Positions 35,799 through 43,864 of a stretch of 64,000 nucleotides of DNA are shown here, piece after piece (position 1 is the stretch's first letter; every line of letters starts with the position of its first letter). Below the pieces are notes generated by a model. That model was not told where the DNA came from. It worked only from the letters and a program-made list of their open reading frames with translations, and did no database searches. The translations under genes and the position numbers were made by a program. This DNA is from a virus. The stretch spans positions 1-64,000 of IMG/VR virus record IMGVR_UViG_3300028197_001558; one strand, written 5' to 3'.

Positions 35799-36734
35799 AT
35801 GATCGAGAACAAAAGAAAAATTGTAACCCAAGTTCTTGGGAGTTACTATCAGAAGGGTGATGAGCATTTATACCATTGCCCTTATTGCAATCACCACAAA
35901 AAGAAAATGTCGGTGAACTTCGCAAACGGCTACTGGAAATGCTGGATTTGTGATGCAAGAGGCAAGAACATTTACCGAATTGTAAGAAAGTTCGGCACCT
36001 ACCAGCAACGACAAAAGTATCTTGAATTACAAGGACGTCTTGATCTAAACGAGTTCGACAATCTGTTCAGGGAACTTAACAACATTGAAGAGAAGCAGCA
36101 CATTGACTTGCCCGAAGAGTTCATCTCATTGTGTAACAAAGACTTGCCTATCGAGACAACGGACGCATTCCGCTATCTGTCCTCTAGAGGCATTGGTCGA
36201 AGAGAAATATTAAAATGGAAAATTGGCTATTGTAAGGAGGGTCGTTATGCAGGAAGAATTATTATACCGTCGTTTGACATGGATGGAGATTGCAATTACT
36301 TCATCGCTCGCAGTTACGTTGGGCATTCTTATAGGTACCTCAACCCTCCAGCGGATCGTGACATCGTTTTTAATGAATTGATGATTGACTGGGATGAACC
36401 AATCGTTCTTGTCGAAGGTGTCTTTGATGCCATCGCAGCAGGAGAGAACGCCATCCCAATCCTCGGCTCAACCCTTAGGGAGCAGTCACGCTTGTTCCAA
36501 GCAATTGCTATTCACGACACACCAGTCTACATGGCTCTTGACTATGACGCCGAGAAGAAGGCCGAATGGATCATTAAGTCCCTACTTAAGTATGACCTCG
36601 AAGTTTTCAAAATTCCAATCGACGAAGAAGATGTTGGAGAAATGGGCGAGAAAGAGTTTAAAGAAAGACTACTTAGTGCTAGACAAATAAAGAATGAAAT
36701 GTATTTCTTTGAACAAATGTTGGAGAACATCTAA
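35799..36734 (+). CDS. gp61: gp61-like DNA primase (zinc finger plus TOPRIM)
   Basis: A 311-residue primase that would make RNA primers for lagging-strand synthesis. The N-terminal zinc-binding domain shows CPYC (Cys27, Cys30) and CWIC (Cys48, Cys51). The TOPRIM catalytic domain has the Glu motif LVEGVFDA (Glu206) and the DxD motif LDYDAEKKA (Asp248, Asp250). Length and order match the DnaG-type phage primases including T4 gp61, which lack the bacterial helicase-interaction domain. It has its own promoter and a strong ribosome binding site. The next, tagged, gene starts on a TAATG junction. Confidence 0.88.
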   Translation: MIENKRKIVTQVLGSYYQKGDEHLYHCPYCNHHKKKMSVNFANGYWKCWICDARGKNIYRIVRKFGTYQQRQKYLELQGRLDLNEFDNLFRELNNIEEKQHIDLPEEFISLCNKDLPIETTDAFRYLSSRGIGRREILKWKIGYCKEGRYAGRIIIPSFDMDGDCNYFIARSYVGHSYRYLNPPADRDIVFNELMIDWDEPIVLVEGVFDAIAAGENAIPILGSTLREQSRLFQAIAIHDTPVYMALDYDAEKKAEWIIKSLLKYDLEVFKIPIDEEDVGEMGEKEFKERLLSARQIKNEMYFFEQMLENI

Positions 36735-37174
36735 TGAAACTAACGGAAGCAAAATTAAAGCAATTAATCAACGAAACCTTGGAGATTACAAACCAAGAAA
36801 GAAAAATTGCAGACCTCTTAACTAGTTCGGCTGATGACGCAAACCTAGGATTGTCTTTCATAGAGTCTCTAGGAATGACACCGCACATTCGAAGGCAAAG
36901 AACTGGACCACACTTAGGCTATCCAAAGAGTAGACTAGAGCAGCCATATGAAATAATGAAAAATGTAAATCATCTTCAAATCACAGAATCTCTTTATGAG
37001 GCAATCGTTGAAGAATCAAAAAACAAGAGAATCTATGTGGATTCTACTGTTTCCGGAATGATTGTCAATACTCAAGATGTTAGAATTTATTTAAATAATA
37101 TAGACAAATCTCGTGTTAGAGATGGATATTATGGAGTTATTCAAGTGCAAATCGATGAGCGAGTTAGCGCATAA
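36734..37174 (+). CDS. small tagged cargo candidate
   Basis: A 146-residue protein with the tag MKLTEAKLKQLINETLE (I-N-E at 12-14), nearly the same as in the 34717 product. The remaining ~125 residues start helical (RKIADLLTSSADDA) and end beta-rich (RIYVDSTVSGMIV, YYGVIQVQID). No known family recognised. It is translationally coupled to the primase by a TAATG junction even though its tag suggests a virion protein. Confidence 0.58.
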   Translation: MKLTEAKLKQLINETLEITNQERKIADLLTSSADDANLGLSFIESLGMTPHIRRQRTGPHLGYPKSRLEQPYEIMKNVNHLQITESLYEAIVEESKNKRIYVDSTVSGMIVNTQDVRIYLNNIDKSRVRDGYYGVIQVQIDERVSA

Positions 37175-37216
37175 TATTAAAGGGCGCCTAATTATTATTG
37201 TAAAGCGGAGTCTTTT

Positions 37217-38116
37217 ATGATATTAGCATTTCTTCTCGCATGCGGAGGAGACATTGGCATCAGGCAGGTTGACAAAATTCCTTCCAACCCTGACACAGCG
37301 ACAACAATAGTTGACACATCTCCCTCAGATCCATCTAGCGAACCAGCTATAGAACCTGCCGGAGAACCGTCTACTGAGCCTTTAAACGGCACTGTTGGAC
37401 TCACTAGGTACACTCTAGAGCAACTAGCATGCCCAGCATGTATGGGAGCAAGTCAAGAGATTACTGTTTTGTTCGAGACTAAATTACATAATAAAATTAG
37501 TGAAGAACATCCACTTTGGTTCCCTCCTATGGAGCAGTGTACCACAAACACAAATCCAATAGAAATCAGCGTCTCTCCAATAAATGTTGGACAGTCTCTG
37601 AGCATACAAGGGTCGATGAATTCTTTCACGGCTTACAACAACGGTATGGGGCTGTACTCGAGCTATTTACAAGAGTGGCAATACGACAGAAATACTAGTA
37701 TGACTGTCAACATGCAAGACAATACATCCTACTCGTTTCGCTCCATCCAAGGTTTTGATGAGATACAACCGCTAGAACTTAGATATGTTGATCCTTCGTA
37801 TGCCTTTGCTGCTGTTGTCTCTAAATTTGGAACGACATTTTCATGGTTACCCGCAGGTGTGTCTGATGAGTTCAATGTTATGATAGCAACCTACTCTCCT
37901 GATGGCTCGCAGCTTTTAGGTGTGATTTCCTGTACTGTACCAGATACTGGTTTTATGAATTTTGATGGAAGCTACTTTCAGTCTTATCCGACTTGGTCAT
38001 TGGCTGCAATATATTTAACAAGGATATCGAAACAAAGAGTTCCATATGCAGGCTTAAACGGGTACATTGACATCCAGCTTGAGTGGACTGTTGTTGGCAC
38101 CGGCCATATCGAATAA
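37217..38116 (+). CDS. predicted lipoprotein with Ser/Thr-Glu-Pro repeats
   Basis: A 299-residue protein beginning MILAFLLACGGD: a very short signal peptide with lipobox LLAC and acylated Cys9. Residues 28-58 are a proline-rich linker with spaced SEP/TEP/GEP units (SSEPAIEPAGEPSTEP). The rest is a beta-rich domain with two Cys pairs (ACPACMG near 72, a Cys near 104). Such linkers are typical of bacterial surface lipoproteins. In a phage, membrane lipoproteins often block superinfection, so exclusion is a plausible role; a captured host gene is the alternative. GGAG at 37207 supports the ATG, and no in-frame upstream start gives a longer signal peptide. Confidence 0.6.
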   Translation: MILAFLLACGGDIGIRQVDKIPSNPDTATTIVDTSPSDPSSEPAIEPAGEPSTEPLNGTVGLTRYTLEQLACPACMGASQEITVLFETKLHNKISEEHPLWFPPMEQCTTNTNPIEISVSPINVGQSLSIQGSMNSFTAYNNGMGLYSSYLQEWQYDRNTSMTVNMQDNTSYSFRSIQGFDEIQPLELRYVDPSYAFAAVVSKFGTTFSWLPAGVSDEFNVMIATYSPDGSQLLGVISCTVPDTGFMNFDGSYFQSYPTWSLAAIYLTRISKQRVPYAGLNGYIDIQLEWTVVGTGHIE

Positions 38117-38158
38117 TTTCAATAGCACTCGATACTATATATTGGTGGAGGGTTTTAC

Positions 38159-38365
38159 TTGAAAGAGATCAAAGTCGGAAGTCTAGTGATATTTTTAGAC
38201 ATTTTTCAAAGCGATTCAATCCCAAACGTTGGCATTGTTTTGGAAGTCATCGATTTCGACGAACTAATCGGAGATTTTTACGGCTCGGAAGTTGTTTGGT
38301 ACGCTGTTTTGTTTGGAGAAGTCGACATGGTTGTGTCATCTGAAATGATTATCTTGCTTAGTTAA
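38159..38365 (+). CDS. small conserved-type phage protein, unknown
   Basis: A 68-residue protein starting at a TTG codon with a strong GGAGGG site 6 bases upstream. The sequence has a small beta-barrel-like pattern (VGSLVIFLD, NVGIVLEVID, VVWYAVLFG, SSEMIILL), similar to little phage proteins carrying a VGxLV...GIVLE...WYxVLW plan. Function unknown. A sigma-70 promoter lies directly downstream. Confidence 0.6.
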   Translation: MKEIKVGSLVIFLDIFQSDSIPNVGIVLEVIDFDELIGDFYGSEVVWYAVLFGEVDMVVSSEMIILLS

Positions 38366-38366
38366 C

Positions 38367-38395
38367 TTGACAAGTTATACTTAACATGTTATATT
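38367..38395 (+). promoter_or_regulatory. sigma-70 type promoter upstream of the Mre11-Rad50 gene pair
   Basis: Perfect TTGACA (38367-38372), 17-base spacer and TATATT (38390-38395) in an intergenic gap, followed by AGGAGG and the ATG at 38420. It probably drives 38420 and the recombination nuclease. Confidence 0.68.
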
Positions 38396-38419
38396 ATCTT
38401 ATACAATAGGAGGTATGAC

Positions 38420-38740
38420 ATGAATAAATTTATAGACGACGCCGTAAAAAAAGGTTACGAGTTTATTGTAATAGAGCCGCAAGAGTGCTACAACGATTCG
38501 ATAGTGGCTTTTGATAGAGGAAGATTAGTTTATGATACAGAGAAGCTAATGGACCGTACACGCGTGTATTACGAGTGGGAGTATGAAACTGCTATCGAGT
38601 GGTTTGAGTATAACACCATGTCTCTCACATATATGAAGGGTGGTCCACTTTTTTTTGAAGAAGATGAAGAATTTTACTTGACACATGACAGTGAACGTGT
38701 TACATTAGAAGTACGAAACAAAATCCTGGAGGATAAATGA
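38420..38740 (+). CDS. small acidic protein coupled to recombination nuclease
   Basis: A 106-residue acidic protein rich in Glu, Asp and Tyr with no recognised domain. It has a strong promoter and ribosome binding site of its own and overlaps the recombination nuclease by 4 bases (ATGA). Coupling suggests a role in replication or recombination, but nothing in the sequence shows it. Confidence 0.6.
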   Translation: MNKFIDDAVKKGYEFIVIEPQECYNDSIVAFDRGRLVYDTEKLMDRTRVYYEWEYETAIEWFEYNTMSLTYMKGGPLFFEEDEEFYLTHDSERVTLEVRNKILEDK

Positions 38741-41700
38741 AACGAATTGCACACATATCAGATACACATATTAGAAACCTTAAGTACCACGAAGAGTACC
38801 GACATGTTTTTAAGCAAATCTATGACTCTTTGAAACAAGAGTCTCCGGACTATATTGTCCATACCGGTGACTTGGCTCACACAAAAACACAACTATCACC
38901 AGAGTACTTTGAAGTCGCTTCAAATTTCTTAAGGTCTTTAGCGGACATAGCTCCCACTATCATGATCTTAGGTAATCATGACGGAAACTTAAAGAACGGA
39001 GACCGTCAAGACGCCGTTACTCCAATCATCGAAGCCCTGCAGCATCCAAACTTTACTTTGCTGAAAAACTCTGGAGAGTATTCTCCGGAGCCAGGACTGA
39101 CTTTTAATGTCCTCTCTGTTTTCGACAGAGACAATTGGCAGAGACCGTCTAATGACAAATCAATTAATATTGCAATGTATCATGGTTCAATCATGGGCTC
39201 TGAATTAAATTCTGAATATGCAATGGATCACGGAGAAGATGACATAACCATCTTTGAGTCATTCGACTACGCAATGTTGGGTGACATCCACAGAACTCAA
39301 TATCTAGATCCAGATAAGAAAGTATGGTATGCAGGCTCTACTGTGCAGCAAAACTTTGGAGAGTCAAAGTTGAAAGGTTACTTGATGTGGAACATCCACG
39401 ACAAAGACAAGCACACCGTTGAAAAGCGTTTGTTTCAATCTCCACGTCCTTTTATAACAGTCAGGCTTAACAGAGACGGTACGCTACCAAAAGAGATTGT
39501 ACCAAAAGGATCTAGATTAAGGCTTGTCTGTGAACATAATTTGCCGATTGCAAAACTAAAAAGAGCATGTGATTATGCAAAAGTTAAGTGGGATTGCTTC
39601 TCTGTTAGCTTTGTTAACAATTATTCAGGTCCACACTCCTCCGTTAAGGTTGCTACAGGCAAAGCCATTAACATGAGGGACGAGAAGAATCAAGAAAAGT
39701 TTCTTCGTGAGTACATGGAGAACAAAGAAATAAGCTCTGATGTTAGAGAAAGGGTGGTAGAACTATCTCGAGAATACCTAAAAAAGATATCCGTAGATGA
39801 TATTTCTAGAAATGTTGTATGGGATTTAAAGAAAATGGAGTGGAACTACCTATTTAACTACGGTAAAGGCAATTCTATTGATTTCAGCAAGCTAAATGGC
39901 TTAGTTGGAATATTCGGAAAGAACTACTCGGGCAAGTCTTCAATCATTGACGCAGCCCTATTCGGCCTATTTAATGACACTTCCAAAGGAGAAAGAAAGA
40001 ATGTCCATATCATCAATCAAAACCAAGAAAAAGCTCTTTGTAAGCTCGAGATCGCTGTCGGTGATGATCTATACAAAATTAGCAGATCGATCGAAAGAAC
40101 CAAAAGCTCTGCAAAAACAGATCTAGACTTCACTAAAGTATCGCTTGGCGTCCACTCCGAATCAAAGAATGGCGAGACAAGAAACAAAACAGACGAAGAG
40201 ATCCAAAAGAAATTTGGTACAATGTCTGACTTTCTAATGACGTCTCTCGCTGCTCAGAATGATTCTTTTGGCTTTATCAACGAGGGTTCAACAAAGCGCA
40301 AAGAGATACTTGCAAAATTCTTAGACCTTCAAGTGTTTGACCAAATGCACAAGTTAGCCAAGGCAGATTCCTCAGAGTTGCGTGGAGTGATCAAGCACCT
40401 GAATTCAGCTGAGTCCGAAAAGAAACTTAAGAGAGCACAAGGTGAATTATCCGAGATTCTTGAAGACATACAAATTCAAAAAGACTCTTGCGACAAGCAT
40501 CGAGCTAGATTGGAAATACTTATAAAAGAACAAGATATGATTAATAATCAGGTAAGTGCAGCTTCTCAGCGTGAAATCGATATCGAAAGCTTAAAAAGTC
40601 AAAAATCCAAGACCGAGAAGGCTCTCTCTAGAGCGTCTAGTAAAAAACTAGACCTAGAGCAAAGGGTAGAGGTCATGAGTGCACAGATCGAAGATATGGC
40701 CTTTGAACTAACATCCATGGCTTTAAACGCAGACTCTGCAGCCGTTAAATTAGAGGCTGTTGAGATGCACAAGAAAGATATAGGCATTCAAAAAAAGAAG
40801 GTTGAGAAGACAGATAGGCAAAGTAAAGCTTTACAATCTAAAATTGACTTGCTCCACGACCATGAATATGATCCGGATTGTGAGTACTGCTCCAACAACG
40901 AGTTTGTAAAGCAAGCAGAACAAGCAAAGATAGACATCGTCTCTCTAGCACAAAATCTGGAAGACTATATGGATAAGCTAGCGTTGATGGAAAAAAGCTT
41001 GAAAGATTATGACGTAGATTCCTTAGAGTCTTGCGTGAGAGAGCACAAAGAGACAGACAAAAGGCATCGCAATCTTCTAAACGAAAGCAAGTTTGAAAAG
41101 CTTGAGTTAGAAAACGCCATATCATCTATTGAAATCAATACAAACAAGCTGAGCAATATTGAAGCTGACATCTTGTACTATAATGAAAACATTGAAGCAT
41201 ATGAAAATCTTGTGTCTCTTCGACGCGACTTGGTAGCAATTAATAAAACAGTTGATATTAAGAAGGGAGAGATCAAGAAGTGTGACGATAAGGTTCTGGA
41301 GTACATGTCAGAAAAAGGATCTGCTACTAGGACAATTGAGGAGTGTAAGGAAAACATTACGAAAATCAAAGAAGCAGAGAGAGACTATATTGCTTACGAT
41401 ATTTTCGTACAATCAACTCATCCTAACGGAATCTCTTATGAAGTGATCAAGTCAATGCTGCCTGTAATCAATGGTGAAATTCAAAAGATTTTGGCATCAA
41501 TTGTAGACTTCAAAGTATTCTTTGCTGATGAAGGAAGTAAGTTGGAAATTTACTTACAACATCCAAAGTATGATCCTCGACCGTTGTCAATGGGGTCTGG
41601 TGCTGAGAAGACAATTGCTTCCATGGCTGTTCGTCTAGCTCTAGTTTCTGTATCTTCTTTGCCAAAGTCGCAAGTGTTTATCTTAGATGAACCTGCAACT

Positions 41701-41865
41701 GCATTGGACGCTGACCATATGGAAGGCTTCACAAGATTGTTGCAGATGATCAAGACTCAATTCAAGACTGTTTTGTTGATTACCCACCTCGAATCTCTTA
41801 AGGATGTTGTCGATACAACGATTGAAATAGACAAAGTTGATGGATATGCTCAGGTCAATTTGTAG
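38737..41865 (+). CDS. gp47-gp46: fused gp47-gp46 (Mre11-Rad50 / SbcD-SbcC type) recombination nuclease
   Basis: A 1042-residue protein joining two subunits that are separate in T4. Residues 1-330 form an Mre11-like metallophosphoesterase: HISDTHI (Asp9, His11), HTGDLAHT (Asp45), LGNHDGN (Asn80, His81). From about residue 370 a Rad50-like ATPase follows: Walker A GIFGKNYSGKSS near 388-399, long coiled coil, a zinc-hook CEYC near 714-717 at the turn, ABC signature LSMGSGAEK near 949, Walker B VFILDEPATALDADH near 980. The complex resects DNA ends and is needed for recombination-dependent replication. No stop or frameshift separates the two parts, so it is a true fusion. Confidence 0.88.
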   Translation: MKRIAHISDTHIRNLKYHEEYRHVFKQIYDSLKQESPDYIVHTGDLAHTKTQLSPEYFEVASNFLRSLADIAPTIMILGNHDGNLKNGDRQDAVTPIIEALQHPNFTLLKNSGEYSPEPGLTFNVLSVFDRDNWQRPSNDKSINIAMYHGSIMGSELNSEYAMDHGEDDITIFESFDYAMLGDIHRTQYLDPDKKVWYAGSTVQQNFGESKLKGYLMWNIHDKDKHTVEKRLFQSPRPFITVRLNRDGTLPKEIVPKGSRLRLVCEHNLPIAKLKRACDYAKVKWDCFSVSFVNNYSGPHSSVKVATGKAINMRDEKNQEKFLREYMENKEISSDVRERVVELSREYLKKISVDDISRNVVWDLKKMEWNYLFNYGKGNSIDFSKLNGLVGIFGKNYSGKSSIIDAALFGLFNDTSKGERKNVHIINQNQEKALCKLEIAVGDDLYKISRSIERTKSSAKTDLDFTKVSLGVHSESKNGETRNKTDEEIQKKFGTMSDFLMTSLAAQNDSFGFINEGSTKRKEILAKFLDLQVFDQMHKLAKADSSELRGVIKHLNSAESEKKLKRAQGELSEILEDIQIQKDSCDKHRARLEILIKEQDMINNQVSAASQREIDIESLKSQKSKTEKALSRASSKKLDLEQRVEVMSAQIEDMAFELTSMALNADSAAVKLEAVEMHKKDIGIQKKKVEKTDRQSKALQSKIDLLHDHEYDPDCEYCSNNEFVKQAEQAKIDIVSLAQNLEDYMDKLALMEKSLKDYDVDSLESCVREHKETDKRHRNLLNESKFEKLELENAISSIEINTNKLSNIEADILYYNENIEAYENLVSLRRDLVAINKTVDIKKGEIKKCDDKVLEYMSEKGSATRTIEECKENITKIKEAERDYIAYDIFVQSTHPNGISYEVIKSMLPVINGEIQKILASIVDFKVFFADEGSKLEIYLQHPKYDPRPLSMGSGAEKTIASMAVRLALVSVSSLPKSQVFILDEPATALDADHMEGFTRLLQMIKTQFKTVLLITHLESLKDVVDTTIEIDKVDGYAQVNL

Positions 41866-41874
41866 TTGTAATGA

Positions 41875-41881
41875 CTATTTA
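41875..41881 (+). promoter_or_regulatory. putative phage late promoter box CTATTTA
   Basis: CTATTTA in the 38-base gap before the holin-like gene, 22 bases upstream of the ATG. Same box as in four other gaps; lysis genes would be expected to be late. Inferred from recurrence. Confidence 0.4.
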
Positions 41882-41903
41882 GTTCTAAAATAGGAGATCT
41901 ATT

Positions 41904-42206
41904 ATGGGACTTAAAGAAGAATTGGCTGAAAAGCTTGCAGGCATTGACTGCAAAGACAAAATTAAAGAGACTCTGGATGAGCACAAAGATGACATTCAGA
42001 GAGCTCTTTATCTTGACAGAAAAGACAAAGGAGTATTCGATGCAGTTCAGGAGAAGGTTATTTCTCGCAAGCTGCTTGTATTTGGTGTGGCTACTGGGCT
42101 ACTTTATTGGGGCGCAGGTCTTGATGCCGATACTTGGGGCATGATTGCAATGACTTACATTGGCGGACAAACAGCGATTGACTTCGCAAAAGTTTGGAGA
42201 GGCTAA
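41904..42206 (+). CDS. holin-like small membrane protein
   Basis: A 100-residue protein with a charged helical N-terminus (about 50 residues) and two hydrophobic segments: KLLVFGVATGLLYWGAGL at about 54-71 and WGMIAMTYIGGQTAIDF at about 77-94. The short hairpin-like pair and the DADTWGMIAMTYIGGQ pattern resemble a holin-like family common in phages. Holins permeabilise the inner membrane at lysis. It leads a three-gene set of membrane and coiled-coil proteins that looks like a lysis cassette. AGGAGAT precedes the ATG; the next gene overlaps by one base (TAATG). Confidence 0.6.
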   Translation: MGLKEELAEKLAGIDCKDKIKETLDEHKDDIQRALYLDRKDKGVFDAVQEKVISRKLLVFGVATGLLYWGAGLDADTWGMIAMTYIGGQTAIDFAKVWRG

Positions 42207-42544
42207 TGCTCAACTGGCTTAAAGATAAGTGGGAATTCGTAGCAGCAGGTATAACTGTTGTTGCGGTTTTCCTGCTTGGCCGTAAAGGCAAGAGTGCGGC
42301 CGATAGAAAGGTTGAATTAAAAGAAAAAGAAATTGACGTTGTAAGCAAAGCTAATGAAAAAGAGCTCGCTGCAACAAAGGCTGCTGCCGACAAGCATGTT
42401 AAAGAAATAATAAACATCCATGCTGACGCAGAGCGGAAACTAAAACAAGCGGAAGAAGACAGAGACAATCTCGTACGAGAATTGGTCAACGACCCTAACG
42501 CTATTGACAAAAAGATTAAAGAACTAGGTATCAAGGAGATCTAA
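42206..42544 (+). CDS. Rz-like protein: N-terminal membrane segment plus coiled coil
   Basis: The ATG at 42206 (TAATG overlap with the holin-like gene) is preferred to the TTG at 42194; it gives 112 residues. A single membrane segment (FVAAGITVVAVFLLG) lies at about 10-24, followed by a basic stop-transfer (RKGKSAADRK) and a long charged coiled coil. This is the topology of inner-membrane spanins such as lambda Rz, which help disrupt the outer membrane. No homology is claimed; topology and position are the evidence. A structural coiled-coil protein is possible. Confidence 0.5.
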   Translation: MLNWLKDKWEFVAAGITVVAVFLLGRKGKSAADRKVELKEKEIDVVSKANEKELAATKAAADKHVKEIINIHADAERKLKQAEEDRDNLVRELVNDPNAIDKKIKELGIKEI

Positions 42545-42948
42545 TGTTTTTTCTACTTATGGCTTTGGCTAGTGCCGACCCATTGATTACAAAGGTCGAT
42601 GTAGGCGACAGAGCGCCTTTCGAGGGTAGACTATTCAATGATGAGGCCGTGGCTATTGTGCTGGCTGACTCTGAACTAGCAGTCCAACAGTGTGAGATAA
42701 GAAAAGATCTTGAATGGAAGACGCAGTTGTCAACACTTCAATATGATCACGACACTCTCAGTGCGAAACACGACTCTCTAGAGTTCAAACACACAGAGTT
42801 GATTGCTATTAAAGACGAAGAGATTGACTTGTTGCAAAGGCACTCGAGTCCTCAAAGAGGCATGTGGATGTTCTTAGGTGGCTTTACAATTGGCACCGCT
42901 TCGTCTCTTGCGACTTACTACGCTGTTAATCAAATATCGGAGAACTAA
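42544..42948 (+). CDS. exported coiled-coil protein with C-terminal membrane anchor (spanin candidate)
   Basis: A 134-residue protein with a signal-peptide-like start (MFFLLMALASAD, cleavage after ASA likely), an APFEGRLFNDEAVA block, a coiled coil at about 40-100, and a C-terminal membrane segment (MWMFLGGFTIGTASSLATYYA). If exported it would span the periplasm with its C-terminus in the inner membrane, like a unimolecular spanin, but there is no lipobox cysteine for anchoring in the outer membrane. Proteins with a GxxAPFxGxLFNDEA block and this architecture are frequent beside holin-like genes in phages. Coupled to both neighbours by TAATG. Confidence 0.5.
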   Translation: MFFLLMALASADPLITKVDVGDRAPFEGRLFNDEAVAIVLADSELAVQQCEIRKDLEWKTQLSTLQYDHDTLSAKHDSLEFKHTELIAIKDEEIDLLQRHSSPQRGMWMFLGGFTIGTASSLATYYAVNQISEN

Positions 42949-43316
42949 TGAGCAAAGATCCAAACTACGCTGTAAAGGTTGAGAAAGCCATAGCAGAAAG
43001 ATACGGCAAAGAAGCCGTAGTAAATCCTAAGTCAGAATGGGATGATGACAAAGAAAAAGAATATCTAGCCGAGCTGAAAAGCAACTATCGCCATGGCAAA
43101 TCCGAAACTGAAAGAGTTGAAATTGGTGGAGTTTTAATCTCGGAAGAACTACTTAATAGAGAATCCGAGCGTTCATGCCCCACTTGTAACACTTATTCAT
43201 TCAAATCCGTCGATGATCTTTACATGACAAAATTTGATTGTTGCTACAAATGTTACATCCAGTGGATAGAGGGTCGAGAAGAAAGATGGAAAAAAGGTTG
43301 GAGACCAAACAAATGA
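42948..43316 (+). CDS. zinc-ribbon-like small protein
   Basis: A 122-residue protein with a C-terminal four-cysteine set, CPTC near residue 76-79 and CCYKC near 98-102, spaced as in a zinc ribbon, followed by a helical WIEGREERWKKGWRP tail. The N-terminal part is acidic and contains ERYGKEAVV and a DDKEKEY stretch. Similar small proteins are found near packaging genes of marine phages, function unknown. It overlaps the upstream gene by one base and the following tagged gene by 4 bases (ATGA). Confidence 0.55.
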   Translation: MSKDPNYAVKVEKAIAERYGKEAVVNPKSEWDDDKEKEYLAELKSNYRHGKSETERVEIGGVLISEELLNRESERSCPTCNTYSFKSVDDLYMTKFDCCYKCYIQWIEGREERWKKGWRPNK

Positions 43317-43864
43317 AACTTACAAAAGAAACACTTAAACGAATCATTAAAGAAGAACTTGATGCTGTTATGAACGAAGAAGCGACGCCCGAGTTAGATT
43401 TGCCTCAACAAGATGCTAAAAAAGCATTACAGGTGGCAAAAGCTACAAAAGATACGCCTAAAATGCAAGCAATTTTTGATAGACTTGAAAAAGATCCTAA
43501 GTTTATGCAAGCAATTGATCAAATGAAACGAGAAATGTCTTCAACGAACGAGGGTATGGAAGCCCCCGAAGGTTATAGGGAAGTTCCGGGAGAATCTTCA
43601 AGTGATCCGTCTGCTGGAATGGCAATGCTTGGATCCATGGTAGGTTCTGTAGCAGGATGGAAAGTTCTGTATACATCTGGTGGAGCAGCTGCGGTTGCAG
43701 CCCTAGCACCACACTATGGATCAGATCTTGCCACTGCAGGTGTTGTCGGCGCCGCAGTAGCCGCTCCAATACTTTTAGGATTTATACTTGATAGAGTCGG
43801 TGATGCTGCAACAGGTGGCAACTGGAATCCAGAGATAATAAAGAAACCAGAGGGGATAAGATGA
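43313..43864 (+). CDS. tagged cargo candidate with C-terminal membrane segments
   Basis: The true start is the ATG at 43313 (overlapping the upstream TGA), because it restores the tag MKLTKETLKRIIKEELDAV; this gives 183 residues. I-K-E at 12-14 fits gp21-type processing. After a helical region, residues about 104-165 are Gly/Ala-rich and hydrophobic and can form two membrane helices (AMLGSMVGSVAGWKVLY, then TAGVVGAAVAAPILLGFIL). A protein that is both tagged and membrane-active could be stored in the head and injected to make a channel in the cell membrane; a holin-like role is the alternative. No homology is recognised. Confidence 0.58.
   Translation: MKLTKETLKRIIKEELDAVMNEEATPELDLPQQDAKKALQVAKATKDTPKMQAIFDRLEKDPKFMQAIDQMKREMSSTNEGMEAPEGYREVPGESSSDPSAGMAMLGSMVGSVAGWKVLYTSGGAAAVAALAPHYGSDLATAGVVGAAVAAPILLGFILDRVGDAATGGNWNPEIIKKPEGIR

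Noticed and set aside
43238-43312. Upstream extension of the tagged protein (25 residues)
   Set aside because: The ATG at 43313 restores the common tag and overlaps the upstream stop; the extension is only open frame inside the zinc-ribbon gene.
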